Shown piece after piece: positions 52,631-63,045 of a stretch of 64,000 nucleotides of DNA. How positions within the stretch are numbered: the stretch's first letter is position 1; every line of letters starts with the position of its first letter. A model generated the notes under the pieces. That model was not told where the DNA came from, did no database searches, and saw only the letters and a program-made list of their open reading frames with translations. The position numbers and the translations under genes were made by a program. Source of the DNA: JAFEDN01 sp963818985 (lineage in GTDB: Bacteria; Pseudomonadota; Gammaproteobacteria; Coxiellales; Coxiellaceae). The DNA is taken from assembly GCA_963818985.1 (NCBI GenBank), contig CAWFUJ010000008.1, forward strand, positions 62,001-126,000. The letters run 5' to 3'.

Positions 52631-53944
52631 TTATATATGGTTTTGCATTTTAATGATTTTTTGTTTAGCAGCGATCACATGTTGATAAGCGTTCTCTATT
52701 CGACTAGGTTTAATTTTTCCACTTTGTACTAACCGTGCAATAGTATCAACAAATTTAGAAGTATTATCTGCTTCATGATTGGCAACGATAAACATATCTA
52801 CTCCCGCATTTAAAGCTTTCTCTAAAGCCGTTTGTAATGGATAGTTGGCTGCAATGGCGTCCATTTCCATATCATCTGAAACAATAATACCTTTAAAATG
52901 TAACTCATTTCTTAATAACTCAGTCAGAGTTTTATAAGACATAGTACCGGGACACCAGGTTTGCTCATTATTGGCATCTCCTGGAACACATTGAGTATGA
53001 TCTATTTGCCCATTAATAACATGCGTACTCATAATGAAATCATCATAACCATTACCAATTAAAATTTTAAAAGGCATGAGCTCTTGATCTTTTTGATAAG
53101 TTTTGGTTACATCGACAAGCGCTTTATGAGTATCGCCCGTAGAGCTTCCATGTCCAGGAAAATGCTTTAAAGCAGGTGTCACATTTTCTTGGTGGAAACC
53201 ACTGATCATTTGTTCCGCTTGCTCGGCAACGATATGAGGGTTCTCGGAATAACTACGACCCAAGGCACCGATAATAGGGTTGATAGGATTGATATTGACA
53301 TCCACATCAGGCGCAAAAACTAGATTGATCCCGAAGCGATGCAATAATTGGCCGGTTTGTAAAGCATACTGACGGGTAAAATCCAATGCTTGTTGATGTT
53401 TTGTTGCATCATTCATATGCATGGCATCGTTTTTTCCTAACGCTTGCGCATTATAATTGGGTAAGTTTGTAAATGCTAAAGAATTGATGGCCCCACCTTC
53501 TTGATCGACGGAAATAATAAGTGGCAATGGTGGAAGTTTTTGTTGCTCACGGGTTTTATTATTATATGCTTGGAGGGCTTTGGTCAGTTCAATCAACTGC
53601 TTTTCATTGACTATGTTACGGTTTTTAACATATTGACCCGTGTTTTTGTCCCAGTAAACTTTTCTAAATAAAATGACTCCTCCGACATGCTGATCAGCGA
53701 TGTCTTTGGCAACGTTGGATTGTTCGTTAAATACCGTGCCATTGAGGTCGTTCCAATTAGTCTGGCCTTGATCATTTTGTTTAAATCCACCAAAACCTAC
53801 AATAAGTAACTGCCCTATTTTTTGACACATATCGGGAGCTACGATATGGCTGCAGGATTGAGAAACAGAATTTGAAGTTTGGGCATTGCCTATATTAAAC
53901 ACTAAAATTGACAGAAGAAGAACAAATTTAAAAAAAAATTTCAT
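52631..53944 (-). CDS. Secreted glycoside hydrolase family 3 enzyme (beta-N-acetylhexosaminidase type)
   Basis: 437 residues from ATG 53944 with an AAGGAT site. Signal peptide (KFFFKFVLLLSILVFNIGNA). GH3 motifs: VGGVILFRK, SVDQEGGAINSL, ALKHFPGHGSSTGDTH and the nucleophile Asp in IIVSDDMEMDAI. The KHFPGHG-x4-DTH loop marks NagZ-type N-acetylglucosaminidases. Unlike cytoplasmic NagZ it is exported, so it may act on periplasmic peptidoglycan or host glycans. Confidence 0.88.
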   Translation of the reverse strand: MKFFFKFVLLLSILVFNIGNAQTSNSVSQSCSHIVAPDMCQKIGQLLIVGFGGFKQNDQGQTNWNDLNGTVFNEQSNVAKDIADQHVGGVILFRKVYWDKNTGQYVKNRNIVNEKQLIELTKALQAYNNKTREQQKLPPLPLIISVDQEGGAINSLAFTNLPNYNAQALGKNDAMHMNDATKHQQALDFTRQYALQTGQLLHRFGINLVFAPDVDVNINPINPIIGALGRSYSENPHIVAEQAEQMISGFHQENVTPALKHFPGHGSSTGDTHKALVDVTKTYQKDQELMPFKILIGNGYDDFIMSTHVINGQIDHTQCVPGDANNEQTWCPGTMSYKTLTELLRNELHFKGIIVSDDMEMDAIAANYPLQTALEKALNAGVDMFIVANHEADNTSKFVDTIARLVQSGKIKPSRIENAYQHVIAAKQKIIKMQNHI

Positions 53945-54025
53945 AATTATCCTTAACATCTTAAAAAAATGTTATTCTAACATACGAATTTTTTTTGTAT
54001 AAGGGGGATTTTTTCATAAAATAAT

Positions 54026-54619
54026 ATGAAGAAGATTTTTTCATTAACTTTATTATTTATATTATTGACTATCTGGCTAATGGCTAGCGCTAAGGATATG
54101 ACTTGGGTGACTTACACCAATAAAAGATTGGGTTATAAAATTCAATATCCCGCTCCAGTAACTCGATTAGAAGCAGTTGAAGATATTCGACGAGGTTTTT
54201 ATTTCGATCCGTTACAACCGATCACTGATTTAGAACATCAGCCTGGCTTTGCCGGAATAACTATTATGCCTCGATCACTGACTAAGGTTTCTTTTCCTGA
54301 TAAATATCTAGTTATGCTGATCATTGATCATGTTCCCGATGACTCCCCTCCTCCAGCATCGCAAACTATTATAATAAATGGTCATCGATTTTATCAGCAG
54401 CATAGTTGGGAAGCTGGGATGTGTCATCATTATGATTATTTCACTTACTATTTTAAAAACGGGAATAAATATTTTGTTTTTATTTTCTTAGTGACGAACG
54501 GTTGTCATGCTGATGACAACTCTGCGCCATTGGAAAAAACATCCGATGGCCATTTAAATACGCTTGAATTTGAAAAAATTTTAGCAAGTTTCCAACTACT
54601 TAAAGTCAGTTCTATCTAA
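54026..54619 (+). CDS. Secreted protein of unknown function
   Basis: 197 residues with a signal peptide (KIFSLTLLFILLTIWLMASA). The mature part is beta-rich (WVTYTNKRLGYKIQYPAPV, FAGITIMP), like PsbP/DUF1795-type exported domains in general style, but I cannot name a family. The 3' end overlaps the convergent MFS gene by 24 bp. Confidence 0.72.
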   Translation: MKKIFSLTLLFILLTIWLMASAKDMTWVTYTNKRLGYKIQYPAPVTRLEAVEDIRRGFYFDPLQPITDLEHQPGFAGITIMPRSLTKVSFPDKYLVMLIIDHVPDDSPPPASQTIIINGHRFYQQHSWEAGMCHHYDYFTYYFKNGNKYFVFIFLVTNGCHADDNSAPLEKTSDGHLNTLEFEKILASFQLLKVSSI

Positions 54620-55801
54620 GCTTTGCGAATATCGGTGATAGCAGATCATTGCTACTAATGAAAGAAAACTGAAAACTATCATGCTGAAGCTCAAGGGATT
54701 AGTTGAATGCACCGGACGACTCATAATCATGGAGCCAAAAATAGCGCTTGATAAAAATTCTAAACATCCAGCCAAGGCTGCTGCTGAACCCGCCACTTCG
54801 GCAAAAGGTTGCATTGCGCCACCCAAACCTGCACCCATCATGAAGGAACCGCCCACCGCCGCGAGCATAGATGGCAACAGAAACTCAAGCGTACTTACGC
54901 CAGCCATTGCATACCAGGCCCACATCATTAAGCCGGCTGTTAACATCAAAATAGTGCCTAACAATACGGTGTTAAATATCCCTACTTTTTCTGAAATCTT
55001 TCCACTGAGCAAACTGCCAAGGAAAAAAGTAGTTCCGACAGTAAAGAAATAATAACCGAAGTTTTTCACAGAAACATGCAATAAATTTATGACTATATAG
55101 GGAGAAGATGAGAAAAATACAAAAAAATAAATGAGCCCAGCAGAAGCACAAAGAGTATAGGTTATAAAAGTTGCGTTGGTTAATATTTTCCAATAACGCA
55201 AAAAAATCTTACGATCTATTTTAAGAATATTTTCAGGAGATAAAGTCTCTTTTATTTTAAATAAAGTCGAGACCAATATTAGTAGGCCCATTATTGTTAA
55301 AAAAATAAATCCTGCTCGCCAATTAAACCATTCTACTAGATAACTGCCGATGATAGGGGCGAATAATGGCGACATGCCTACCCCACAATTAAGAAAACTA
55401 TAAACTTTGGCTGCTTCATTACCAGCAAATAAATCACGAACGATTGCAAATGCTCCCACCATCATTCCACAACCTCCTAAGGCTTGGAAAACACGCGCAA
55501 GGAGTAAGATCTCAATGGAATTGGCTAAAGCGCAACCCAAAGACCCAAAGAAGAATAAAAAAATGCAGCAAAGAATTAATTTTCGTCGACCAAATTGATC
55601 GGCAGCAGGTCCTAAAATCAATTGGCCAAGCCCTGAAACCAACATAAAAATACTCAAAGTGAGTTGTATGTTCGCTTGGGAGGTATGCAAAACCTCTTTC
55701 ATCGCTGGAACAGCCGGAATATAAATATCCATTGCAAACGCGAAACTGAACACCAAAGGAGCCAATAAAATAACTGTCGGTAAAACTTTCACTTGAGACA
55801 T
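54596..55801 (-). CDS. Bcr/CflA-family multidrug efflux MFS transporter
   Basis: 401 residues with about 12 transmembrane helices. FAMDIYIPAVPAMKEVLHTS, GLGQLILGPAADQFGRRKLI (loop 2-3) and RVFQALGGCGMMVGAFAIVRDLF are typical of Bcr/CflA drug:H+ antiporters. Substrates unknown. Confidence 0.9.
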   Translation of the reverse strand: MSQVKVLPTVILLAPLVFSFAFAMDIYIPAVPAMKEVLHTSQANIQLTLSIFMLVSGLGQLILGPAADQFGRRKLILCCIFLFFFGSLGCALANSIEILLLARVFQALGGCGMMVGAFAIVRDLFAGNEAAKVYSFLNCGVGMSPLFAPIIGSYLVEWFNWRAGFIFLTIMGLLILVSTLFKIKETLSPENILKIDRKIFLRYWKILTNATFITYTLCASAGLIYFFVFFSSSPYIVINLLHVSVKNFGYYFFTVGTTFFLGSLLSGKISEKVGIFNTVLLGTILMLTAGLMMWAWYAMAGVSTLEFLLPSMLAAVGGSFMMGAGLGGAMQPFAEVAGSAAALAGCLEFLSSAIFGSMIMSRPVHSTNPLSFSMIVFSFLSLVAMICYHRYSQSLDRTDFK

Positions 55802-55871
55802 ACATTGGCCTAAAAATTAGAAAAACTCTAATTATACATAAATCTCTATTTTAATTCCTTACGCCATGGGG

Positions 55872-55900
55872 GATCGCAAGGGGGAGCAGCGCGAAGCGCT
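55872..55900. repeat. GGGGGAGC...GCTCCCCC palindrome
   Basis: Stem with arms AAGGGGGAGC and GCTCCCCCTT and an internal GC(GAA)GC stem, between the Bcr/CflA gene and infA. Could be a dispersed repeat. No second copy in the window. Confidence 0.55.
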
Positions 55901-55950
55901 CCCCCTTCATTGCGAGCATCGGCTTAGCCGAGCAGAGCATAAAAACAGAA

Positions 55951-55980
55951 AAAATTCTTGCTGTACTCAGCAAGAATTTT
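55951..55980. promoter_or_regulatory. 13-bp perfect hairpin in the infA leader
   Basis: AAAATTCTTGCTG, loop TACT, and the exact complement, ending 18 bases before the infA ATG. It may attenuate infA or end an upstream transcript. Confidence 0.5.
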
Positions 55981-55998
55981 ATGGCATTCTATGCCCCT

Positions 55999-56250
55999 AT
56001 GGCAAAAGAAGAACATATAGAAATGCAAGGCGTGGTGATAGACACGCTTCCAAACACCGTCTTTCGTGTCAAGCTCGAAAACGGCCATGTGGTAACTGCT
56101 CATATCTCTGGGAGAATGCGGAAAAATTATATTCGAATTTTAACAGGTGATAAAGTATCCGTGGAATTAACCCCTTACGACCTTTCTCGAGGAAGAATTA
56201 CTTACCGTGATAGCGGCAAACCTCGATCTGAAGAAGAAGTCTCTGATTAG
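55999..56250 (+). CDS. infA: Translation initiation factor IF-1
   Basis: 83 residues. MAKEEHIEMQGVVIDTLPNT, FRVKLENGHVVTAHISG and GDKVSVELTPYDLSRGRI form the complete OB-fold protein; E. coli IF-1 has 72 residues. The extra GKPRSEEEVSD tail is unusual. ATG 55999 matches the family; an in-frame ATG at 55981 lies in the hairpin flank. Convergent with clpA, as in E. coli. Confidence 0.95.
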   Translation: MAKEEHIEMQGVVIDTLPNTVFRVKLENGHVVTAHISGRMRKNYIRILTGDKVSVELTPYDLSRGRITYRDSGKPRSEEEVSD

Positions 56251-56280
56251 TTAAGGGTTCACGAGGTTAAACATGCCTGA

Positions 56281-58598
56281 TTAATCTTCGGGTTCAGCTA
56301 AAGCTGTCGGCAGTGAGGCTGCTAAATCGGCCATACTAATGGTTTGAATCTGTAAGCGGCCATTTTCAAGACCTATTCTCACTTCCCCACCTTCGCTGCT
56401 TAGACTGCCAAATAACAACTCTTCAGCTAATGGTTTTTTCAATTTCTCATCAATTAAACGTTCCATAGGTCTTGCCCCCATAATTCGATCGTACCCTTCT
56501 TTAGCTAGCAACTGCTTGGCGCCATTGGTAATGCTCACAGTCACATGCTTAGAGGCTAGTTGCTTACGTAACTGTTTTATATTTTTATCAACGATTTTTA
56601 AAATGATATCCGTTTCTAAGAAATGGAACGGAATGACCGCATCCAAACGATTTCTAAATTCAGGAGAAAATAATTGCTTGACTTCTTCTAATCCTTCTTG
56701 AGAAGCATCTTGATAATTAAAACCCATACTCTGACGTTCTAAACGGTGAGCACCGATATTGGTAGTCATGATGAGAATGACATGACGAAAATCGGCTTTA
56801 CGACCATTATTATCTGTCAGATGACCATAATCCATGACTTGCAATAATACATTAAACATATCTGGATGAGCTTTTTCAATTTCATCTAACAGTAAAACAG
56901 CATAGGGTTGTTTGATGATCGATTCTGTGAGTAAACCACCCTGATCATACCCCACATAACCCGGAGGCGCACCAATTAAACGCGACACGGAATGTCTTTC
57001 CATATATTCAGACATATCAAAACGGATCAGATTCAATACCTAATTCTTTCGCTAATTGCCGTGTTACTTCAGTTTTGCCAACCCCGGTTGGCCCAGTTAA
57101 TAAAAATGAACCCATGGGTTTATTTAAATCACGAAGACCAGATCTTGATAACTTAATTGCATCACATAAAAGCTGAATAGCCATATCTTGGCCAAACACA
57201 TTTCTCTTTAAGCGAATTGGCAAATTTTTCAATTGACGCTTGTCAGAGCCACTTAAATGATGGATAGGAATATTAGCCATTTTGGCCACTATGGCTTCAA
57301 TTTCACTACAATCAATTATTTTTAATTGTTTACTTGGGATTTGCAAACGTTGAAAAGCACCGGCCTCATCAATGACGTCAATTGCTTTATCAGGCAGATG
57401 CCGGTCAGCCATATAGCGGGATGATAATTCCACCGCCCGGCGTAAAGCCAAAGGGGTATATTGAATTTGATGATAATTTTCGAAGCGGGTTTTTAAGCCA
57501 TCCAAGATTTGCAATTGTTTCATCTGGGGTTGGCTCGGGGATATCAATTTTCTGAAAGCGACGCAATAAAGCATGATCTTTGGAAAAATAATTACGATAT
57601 TCTTCATAAGTGGTAGCGCCCATGCAACGTAGTTCACCCGAACTTAATAAGGGTTTTATTAAATTAGAGGCATCCATGGTTCCGCCCGTTGCAGATCCTG
57701 CGCCCACTAAATTATGGATTTCATCGATAAAAACAATGGCGCCGGTTTGACGGCTCAACGCTTTAAGTACCGCTTTAAAACGTTTTTCAAAATCGCCACG
57801 ATATTTTGTGCCAGCCAATAACATGCCTAAATCTAATGAATAAACAGTTGAGTAGGTCAGCGGACTGGGTACTTCACCGTTAACAATGCGCTGAGCCAAA
57901 CCTTCAGCAATGGCCGTTTTCCCTACCCCAGCCTCGCCAACAAATAAAGGATTATTTTTACTGCGCCGACATAAAATTTGTAAACTTCTTTCTATTTCTT
58001 TTTCACGACCAATCAAAGGATTTAATTTTCCTGCCATGGCCAATTCATTCAAATTGATGGCATAAGTTTCAATTAGACTTTCCTCAGTCACTGATTCATG
58101 AGGTAAATTGATATCGGGTGAACCATTGATATCGGATAAAAAATTATGCTTTTCGCCTTCACGTTGATGTTTAGAGATTCCTTGGGTAGTAAAGTTAATG
58201 ACATCAATACGGCTTACATTTTCTTGACTAAGAAAATAGACAGCTTGGCTATCTGTTTCCCCAAATAATGCAATAAGGGTATGATTTCCATTGACTTCTT
58301 GACCTCCTGAACTTTGCACTTGATAAATAGCTCGCTGCAAAACTCGTTGAAAACTCAAAGTAGGTTGTATATCCCGTTGTGCGTTCAAAGGGATGTGAGG
58401 AGTGGTTTCATCGATAAAAATACCTAAACCGGCACGTAAGCGGTCAACATTGGCGCCACAGGCCACAAGAGTTGCGCTTGCTTCGGTATTATCTAATAAT
58501 GCAAAAAGCAGATGCTCGACAGTGATAAATTCGTGACGCTTTTCTCTGGCTTGCATAAAGGCTTGATTAAGAGTCATTTCAAGCGATTTAGTGAACAT
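56281..58598 (-). pseudogene. clpA: ATP-dependent Clp protease ATP-binding subunit ClpA, two frameshifts
   Basis: AAA+ unfoldase partner of ClpP. Clp-N domain (FTKSLEMTLNQAFMQARE), D1 Walker A GEAGVGKTA and B IVFIDEIH, D2 Walker A GPTGVGKTE and B LLLDEIEKAH are all there. The frame breaks twice: near 57508-57510 (an extra base in TTT; ETIA continues ILDGLKTRFENYH in the other frame) and near 57031 (GIE...; expected LIRFDMSEYMERH continues after one extra base). Repaired length is about 771 residues (E. coli 758). No clpS lies upstream. Either decayed or sequence error; the start has a GGAGAAG site. Confidence 0.88.
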
Positions 58599-58749
58599 AT
58601 CTCTTCTCCCCCACACAAAAAATATTGTGAAAATGGCTCGAAGGTTTCCTAACGGTAACTGTAGAAGACAACTCTAAGAATTTCCTTAGAATTAAAAATT
58701 TTTTTTTACGGACACATATTAATAATAGTACAAAAAATCAACAATTGAA

Positions 58750-59760
58750 TTATAGGCAACTGATTATTTCTTTTATCAACGATGGGCCTTTATAAATCAT
58801 GCCACTATAAATCTGCACCAAGCTTGCTCCAGCAGTAAATTTTTCCATCGCATCCCCCCCTGAAAAAATGCCGCCGACGGCAATAATGGGTAATTTACCG
58901 GCTAATAAATCATTGAGCCGCTGTACGACTTGAGTGGATTGATGAAATAGGGGTTTACCACTTAACCCCCCCACTTCATTACCATGTGGCAAATGTGCTA
59001 CTGAATTGTGATTGATAGTGGTATTTGTGGCAATAACCCCGTCTACTTGATGGTCCAGGAGGGTTCTAACTAATTCTTGTAAAGCTTGTTCATTTAAATC
59101 TGGATCTATTTTGATAAGAAGTGGTATTCGTTTTTGACCTTGAGTTACCAATTGTTTCTGGGTTTTATCTAACTCCGTCAGTAAATTATTCAAATAATAC
59201 GAAGATTGTAGATGGCGTAAAGCCGGGGTATTGGGTGAAGAAATATTAATCGTTACATAATTAACGTAGGGATAGACTTTAGTTAAACATTCACAATAAT
59301 CTTCGGCTGCATTTTCTAACGGCGTTTGGCTATTTTTACCTATATTAGCGCCAACTATCCCGGGTATACGTCGATTTTTAATTTTTTCCACCAAATGATC
59401 TACACCCAGGTTATTAAAACCCATTCGGTTGATAAGGGCATGCGCTCCAGCTAATCGAAATAATCGAGGTTTGGGATTGCCAATTTGTGGTTTAGGTGTC
59501 ACTGTTCCAAGTTCGACAAATCCAAAACCAAGACCTAGTAAAGCATCCAAATAATCACCATTTTTGTCAAATCCAGCTGCTAAACCCACTGAATTTGGGA
59601 AGGTCAGATTAAATATTTTTACCGGACGTTGAGGGAAATGAGCAATACGATAATTCGCTAACCAAGTTGGAAAGCCTAATTTTAATAAACGTAACGTTAA
59701 ATAATGAGATTTTTCAGCATCCAACTGAAACAACATTTGCCGGACCAAGGAATACCACAT
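58750..59760 (-). CDS. pyrD: Dihydroorotate dehydrogenase (quinone), class 2
   Basis: 336 residues, as in E. coli. Membrane-associated FMN enzyme of pyrimidine synthesis passing electrons to quinone. NSVGLAAGFDKNGDYLDALL, the class 2 NISSPNTPALRHLQ with catalytic Ser, and GVIATNTTIN are clear. Confidence 0.95.
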   Translation of the reverse strand: MWYSLVRQMLFQLDAEKSHYLTLRLLKLGFPTWLANYRIAHFPQRPVKIFNLTFPNSVGLAAGFDKNGDYLDALLGLGFGFVELGTVTPKPQIGNPKPRLFRLAGAHALINRMGFNNLGVDHLVEKIKNRRIPGIVGANIGKNSQTPLENAAEDYCECLTKVYPYVNYVTINISSPNTPALRHLQSSYYLNNLLTELDKTQKQLVTQGQKRIPLLIKIDPDLNEQALQELVRTLLDHQVDGVIATNTTINHNSVAHLPHGNEVGGLSGKPLFHQSTQVVQRLNDLLAGKLPIIAVGGIFSGGDAMEKFTAGASLVQIYSGMIYKGPSLIKEIISCL

Positions 59761-59845
59761 GGATAGTTGACCTCTAGAATTTCCATTAAAATGGTAGGCA
59801 TATTACCGCAATCTTAAGATAAAAACGATAAAGACTAATATTTTA

Positions 59846-59877
59846 TCCTGGATACCGGCGAAAGCCGGTGTCCAGGA
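59846..59877. repeat. CTGGATACCGGC palindrome, copy 2
   Basis: 14-bp arms with one G-T mismatch around GAAA; near copy of 35477-35504. Lies between the pyrD start and the next gene's stop. Confidence 0.7.
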
Positions 59878-59902
59878 AATACCTGCATTTAATCAATTTC
59901 TC

Positions 59903-60598
59903 TCAGGATTTAACTTGGCATTCGTTAGCCCAAATTCTTAGCATGGCATGACCATTGCTTCGCTGGGGAAAATTGACCGCTTTAACTTCTACTCCAAAGT
60001 TACGTTGTTGAAGAGCTAACATCAGCGGGCCTAATTCAGTATTTATGTTTTTTTTCTCATCCGAGATAGGAAAAATACGCAATTCAATGGCCAATAGACA
60101 AAGTTGATTCATTAATTCTTGCGCGGAAATTGTCTGATTTTGCCCATGGAAAAAAAAGTCTGCACATAATAACAAATCAAAGGGTTGATCATCTTGAATA
60201 AGCCGGGGTTGGTGCATCGCCTGATAACGACCTTGTTTTTTGCCGAGTTCATAATCATCTAGAAAAAGTTCAGCACTTTTTTGCCAATCGCTGATCACTT
60301 GATTAGCAAGCTTTTCATCAGGAGAAGTTAACATGTGTAAATTGCGTTGCAAAAAATCAATTTTTTCTTTTAAGATTTTTTTAACATGTTGTTGCATGGC
60401 GTTGGGCGATAATTGATACAAATTATCACCGCTGACAATATGCACCCCTTGAGCCGACAGCTCAGCATTGACACTAGAAATTCTTCCTGGAAAATCGAGG
60501 ATTTTTATAGGTTGATTTTCTTTAGGCAGAGCAAAAATTCTTTGGTAATCAGCCAAACTATATATCCAATTAGAGGAATAATATTGAGTATCAGTCAT
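59903..60598 (-). CDS. SAM-dependent methyltransferase-like protein
   Basis: 231 residues. PIKILDFPGRISSVNAELSA and GVHIVSGDNLYQLSP look like the SAM-binding motif I and II region of class I methyltransferases, and FDLLLCADFFF like motif IV. Similar proteins of unknown target exist in Legionellales (from memory). The consensus glycines of motif I are reduced (DFPGR), so activity is uncertain. A strong AAGGAGAAG site precedes the ATG. Confidence 0.7.
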   Translation of the reverse strand: MTDTQYYSSNWIYSLADYQRIFALPKENQPIKILDFPGRISSVNAELSAQGVHIVSGDNLYQLSPNAMQQHVKKILKEKIDFLQRNLHMLTSPDEKLANQVISDWQKSAELFLDDYELGKKQGRYQAMHQPRLIQDDQPFDLLLCADFFFHGQNQTISAQELMNQLCLLAIELRIFPISDEKKNINTELGPLMLALQQRNFGVEVKAVNFPQRSNGHAMLRIWANECQVKS

Positions 60599-60686
60599 TT
60601 CTTCTCCTTAGCATTGCGTGTCCTGAATCGTTCAGGTACGATTTTACCTTGTAGCTCACTCTATTTACGTTGCAAGGCCCAATGAT

Positions 60687-61847
60687 ATGATTCAAGGAAT
60701 GAATTTTCAACTCAATGATACAATTCAATTGCTAAGAGATAGCATTTTTCAATTTGCCCGCCGCGAAATTGCTCCTCGAGCGTCAATTATTGACAAAAAC
60801 AATCAATTTCCACGTGATCTTTGGCCGCAGTTGGGTCAGCTTGGTTTGTTAGGTATCACAGTTTCGGAAACTTACGGCGGCGCCAACATGGGTTATTTAG
60901 CTCATGTGATTGCTATGGAAGAGATTAGTCGTGCTTCAGGTTCGGTCGGTCTAAGTTATGGCGCTCATTCAAATTTATGTGTCAACCAATTGCATCGTTT
61001 TGGCACAGAACAACAAAAACAACAATTTTTACCTAAGTTAATCAGTGGCCAACATGTCGGTGCTTTGGCGATGAGTGAACCGGGCGCAGGTTCTGATGTG
61101 ATGAGTATGACGCTGCGCGCCGAATTAAATGATGATACGTTTATCCTCAATGGCAATAAAATGTGGATTACCAACGGCCCTGAAGCGGATGTCGTTATCG
61201 TTTATGCTAAAACCCGCCCTACTGCGGGTTCTCATGGAATTAGCGCTTTTATTGTAGAAAAAGGCACTCCAGGATTTAGTAGTGCTCAAAAGCTTGATAA
61301 ATTGGGGATGCGCGGTTCAGATACCAGCGAGCTGGTTTTTAATCAATGTAAAATTCCTGCTGTCAATTTGCTCGGCAAAATAAATGAAGGTGTACGCGTG
61401 CTCATGACGGGTTTAGATTATGAACGAGTGGTATTGGCTGGCGGTCCGGTGGGGTTGATGCAATCGTGCTTAGATCTTGTTTTACCTTATATACACGATC
61501 GCAAACAATTCAATTGTGCGATTGGGGAGTTCCAATTAATCCAAGCTAAAATTGCCGATATGTATACGACTCTTAGTGCTTGCCGAGCTTATTTATACCA
61601 TATCGCACAAATTTGTGATCACGGCAAAATAAGTCCCAAAGATGCTGCCGGAGTCATTTTATATGTTTCTGAGCGTGCCACGCAAATGGCTTTACAGGCC
61701 ATTCAATGTTTAGGGGGCAATGGTTATATCAACGAGTTTGCAGCAGGAAGGATATTGCGTGATGCTAAACTTTATGAAATTGGTGCTGGAACTTCAGAAA
61801 TTCGCCGCATTATCATTGGCCGAGAATTATTTAAAGAAACTGGCTAA
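60687..61847 (+). CDS. Isovaleryl-CoA dehydrogenase
   Basis: 386-residue FAD acyl-CoA dehydrogenase of leucine catabolism. LSYGAHSNLCVNQLHRFG is specific to the isovaleryl-CoA group; the catalytic Glu lies in GLDYERVVLAGGPVG, and AMSEPGAGSDV and GAGTSEIRRIIIGRELF are acyl-CoA dehydrogenase signatures. The thiolase starts 9 bp downstream. Confidence 0.92.
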   Translation: MIQGMNFQLNDTIQLLRDSIFQFARREIAPRASIIDKNNQFPRDLWPQLGQLGLLGITVSETYGGANMGYLAHVIAMEEISRASGSVGLSYGAHSNLCVNQLHRFGTEQQKQQFLPKLISGQHVGALAMSEPGAGSDVMSMTLRAELNDDTFILNGNKMWITNGPEADVVIVYAKTRPTAGSHGISAFIVEKGTPGFSSAQKLDKLGMRGSDTSELVFNQCKIPAVNLLGKINEGVRVLMTGLDYERVVLAGGPVGLMQSCLDLVLPYIHDRKQFNCAIGEFQLIQAKIADMYTTLSACRAYLYHIAQICDHGKISPKDAAGVILYVSERATQMALQAIQCLGGNGYINEFAAGRILRDAKLYEIGAGTSEIRRIIIGRELFKETG

Positions 61848-61856
61848 AGGAAGTTT

Positions 61857-63041
61857 ATGAATACGCAAAATAAAATTGTCATTACTGCCGCAAAACGCAC
61901 GCCCACCGGTAATTTCAATGGCTGTTTTGTTAATACTCCAGCCCCTTTATTAGGCGCCGCAGTGATAAGTAGTATGGTCGATCAACTGTCTTTACCCGTA
62001 GAAAAAATTGATGCCGTATATATGGGATGTGTATTATCAGCAGGAATTGGTCAAGCTCCTGCGCGCCAAGCTGCGCTTGCTGCACATTTACCAAATCGCA
62101 CTCCTTGTACAACTATCAATAAAATGTGTGGCTCAGGTATGCAGACTGTGATGATGGCCCATGATGCTTTAATCGCAGGCACTAGTGGGATGATAATCGC
62201 AGGTGGTATGGAAAATATGAGCCGTGCTCCATATTTATTAATGGGAGCACGACAAGGGTATCGGTTGGGGCATCAGCAAGTGTACGACCATATGTTGCTT
62301 GATGGTTTAGAAGATGCTTATGAAAAAGGCCGACATATGGGATATTTCGCTGAAAAATGCGCACTGGAATACCGCATCAATCGAGAGTCACAAGATAACT
62401 TTGCGTTAAGTTCTATTGAACGTGCCCGACATGCCCATGAAAAAGGTTGGTTTAAAACAGAAATTGCCCCGGTGGTTGCCAAACAAAAAAAACATAGCGA
62501 GACGATTGATACCGATCAAGGTCCTTACTCTGTTGATATTCTCAAAATACCAAACTTACCGCCGGTGTTTCAAACCGATGGTACGATTACCGCCGCCAAC
62601 GCCAGTTCAATTGCTGACGGGGCCGCTGCGTTAATCATGATGCCTGCGAAACTTGCGAACCAATATGGTTTTGAACCATTAGCAACAATCATTGGTTACC
62701 ATACTCATGCCCAAGAGCCTGCACAATTTAGCACAGCACCGATTGGCGCTGTCGAAGGTTTACTATCAAAAATTAATTGGACAATTAACGACGTTGATTT
62801 ATTTGAAATTAACGAAGCTTTTGCGGTGGTCACTTTAGTTGCTATGCAACAATTAAAAATTTCTCATGACCGAGTAAACGTCCATGGTGGTGCATGTATA
62901 TTAGGCCATCCAATTGGTGCATCAGGCACTAGGATTATTGTGACTTTGATCCATACCTTACGCCAGCGTCAACTTAAGCGTGGCATTGCGGCTTTATGTA
63001 TCGGTGGCGGCGAAGCCACTGCAATTGCAATTGAGGCGTAA
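61857..63041 (+). CDS. Acetyl-CoA C-acetyltransferase (thiolase)
   Basis: 394 residues. Active-site Cys in NKMCGSGMQTVMMA, His in NEAFAVV context, GGACILGHPIGASG, and CIGGGEATA near the C-terminus. Condenses or cleaves acetoacetyl-CoA, the end of the leucine pathway. AAGGAAG ribosome-binding site. The carboxylase gene follows 4 bp later. Confidence 0.92.
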   Translation: MNTQNKIVITAAKRTPTGNFNGCFVNTPAPLLGAAVISSMVDQLSLPVEKIDAVYMGCVLSAGIGQAPARQAALAAHLPNRTPCTTINKMCGSGMQTVMMAHDALIAGTSGMIIAGGMENMSRAPYLLMGARQGYRLGHQQVYDHMLLDGLEDAYEKGRHMGYFAEKCALEYRINRESQDNFALSSIERARHAHEKGWFKTEIAPVVAKQKKHSETIDTDQGPYSVDILKIPNLPPVFQTDGTITAANASSIADGAAALIMMPAKLANQYGFEPLATIIGYHTHAQEPAQFSTAPIGAVEGLLSKINWTINDVDLFEINEAFAVVTLVAMQQLKISHDRVNVHGGACILGHPIGASGTRIIVTLIHTLRQRQLKRGIAALCIGGGEATAIAIEA

Positions 63042-63045
63042 ATTC

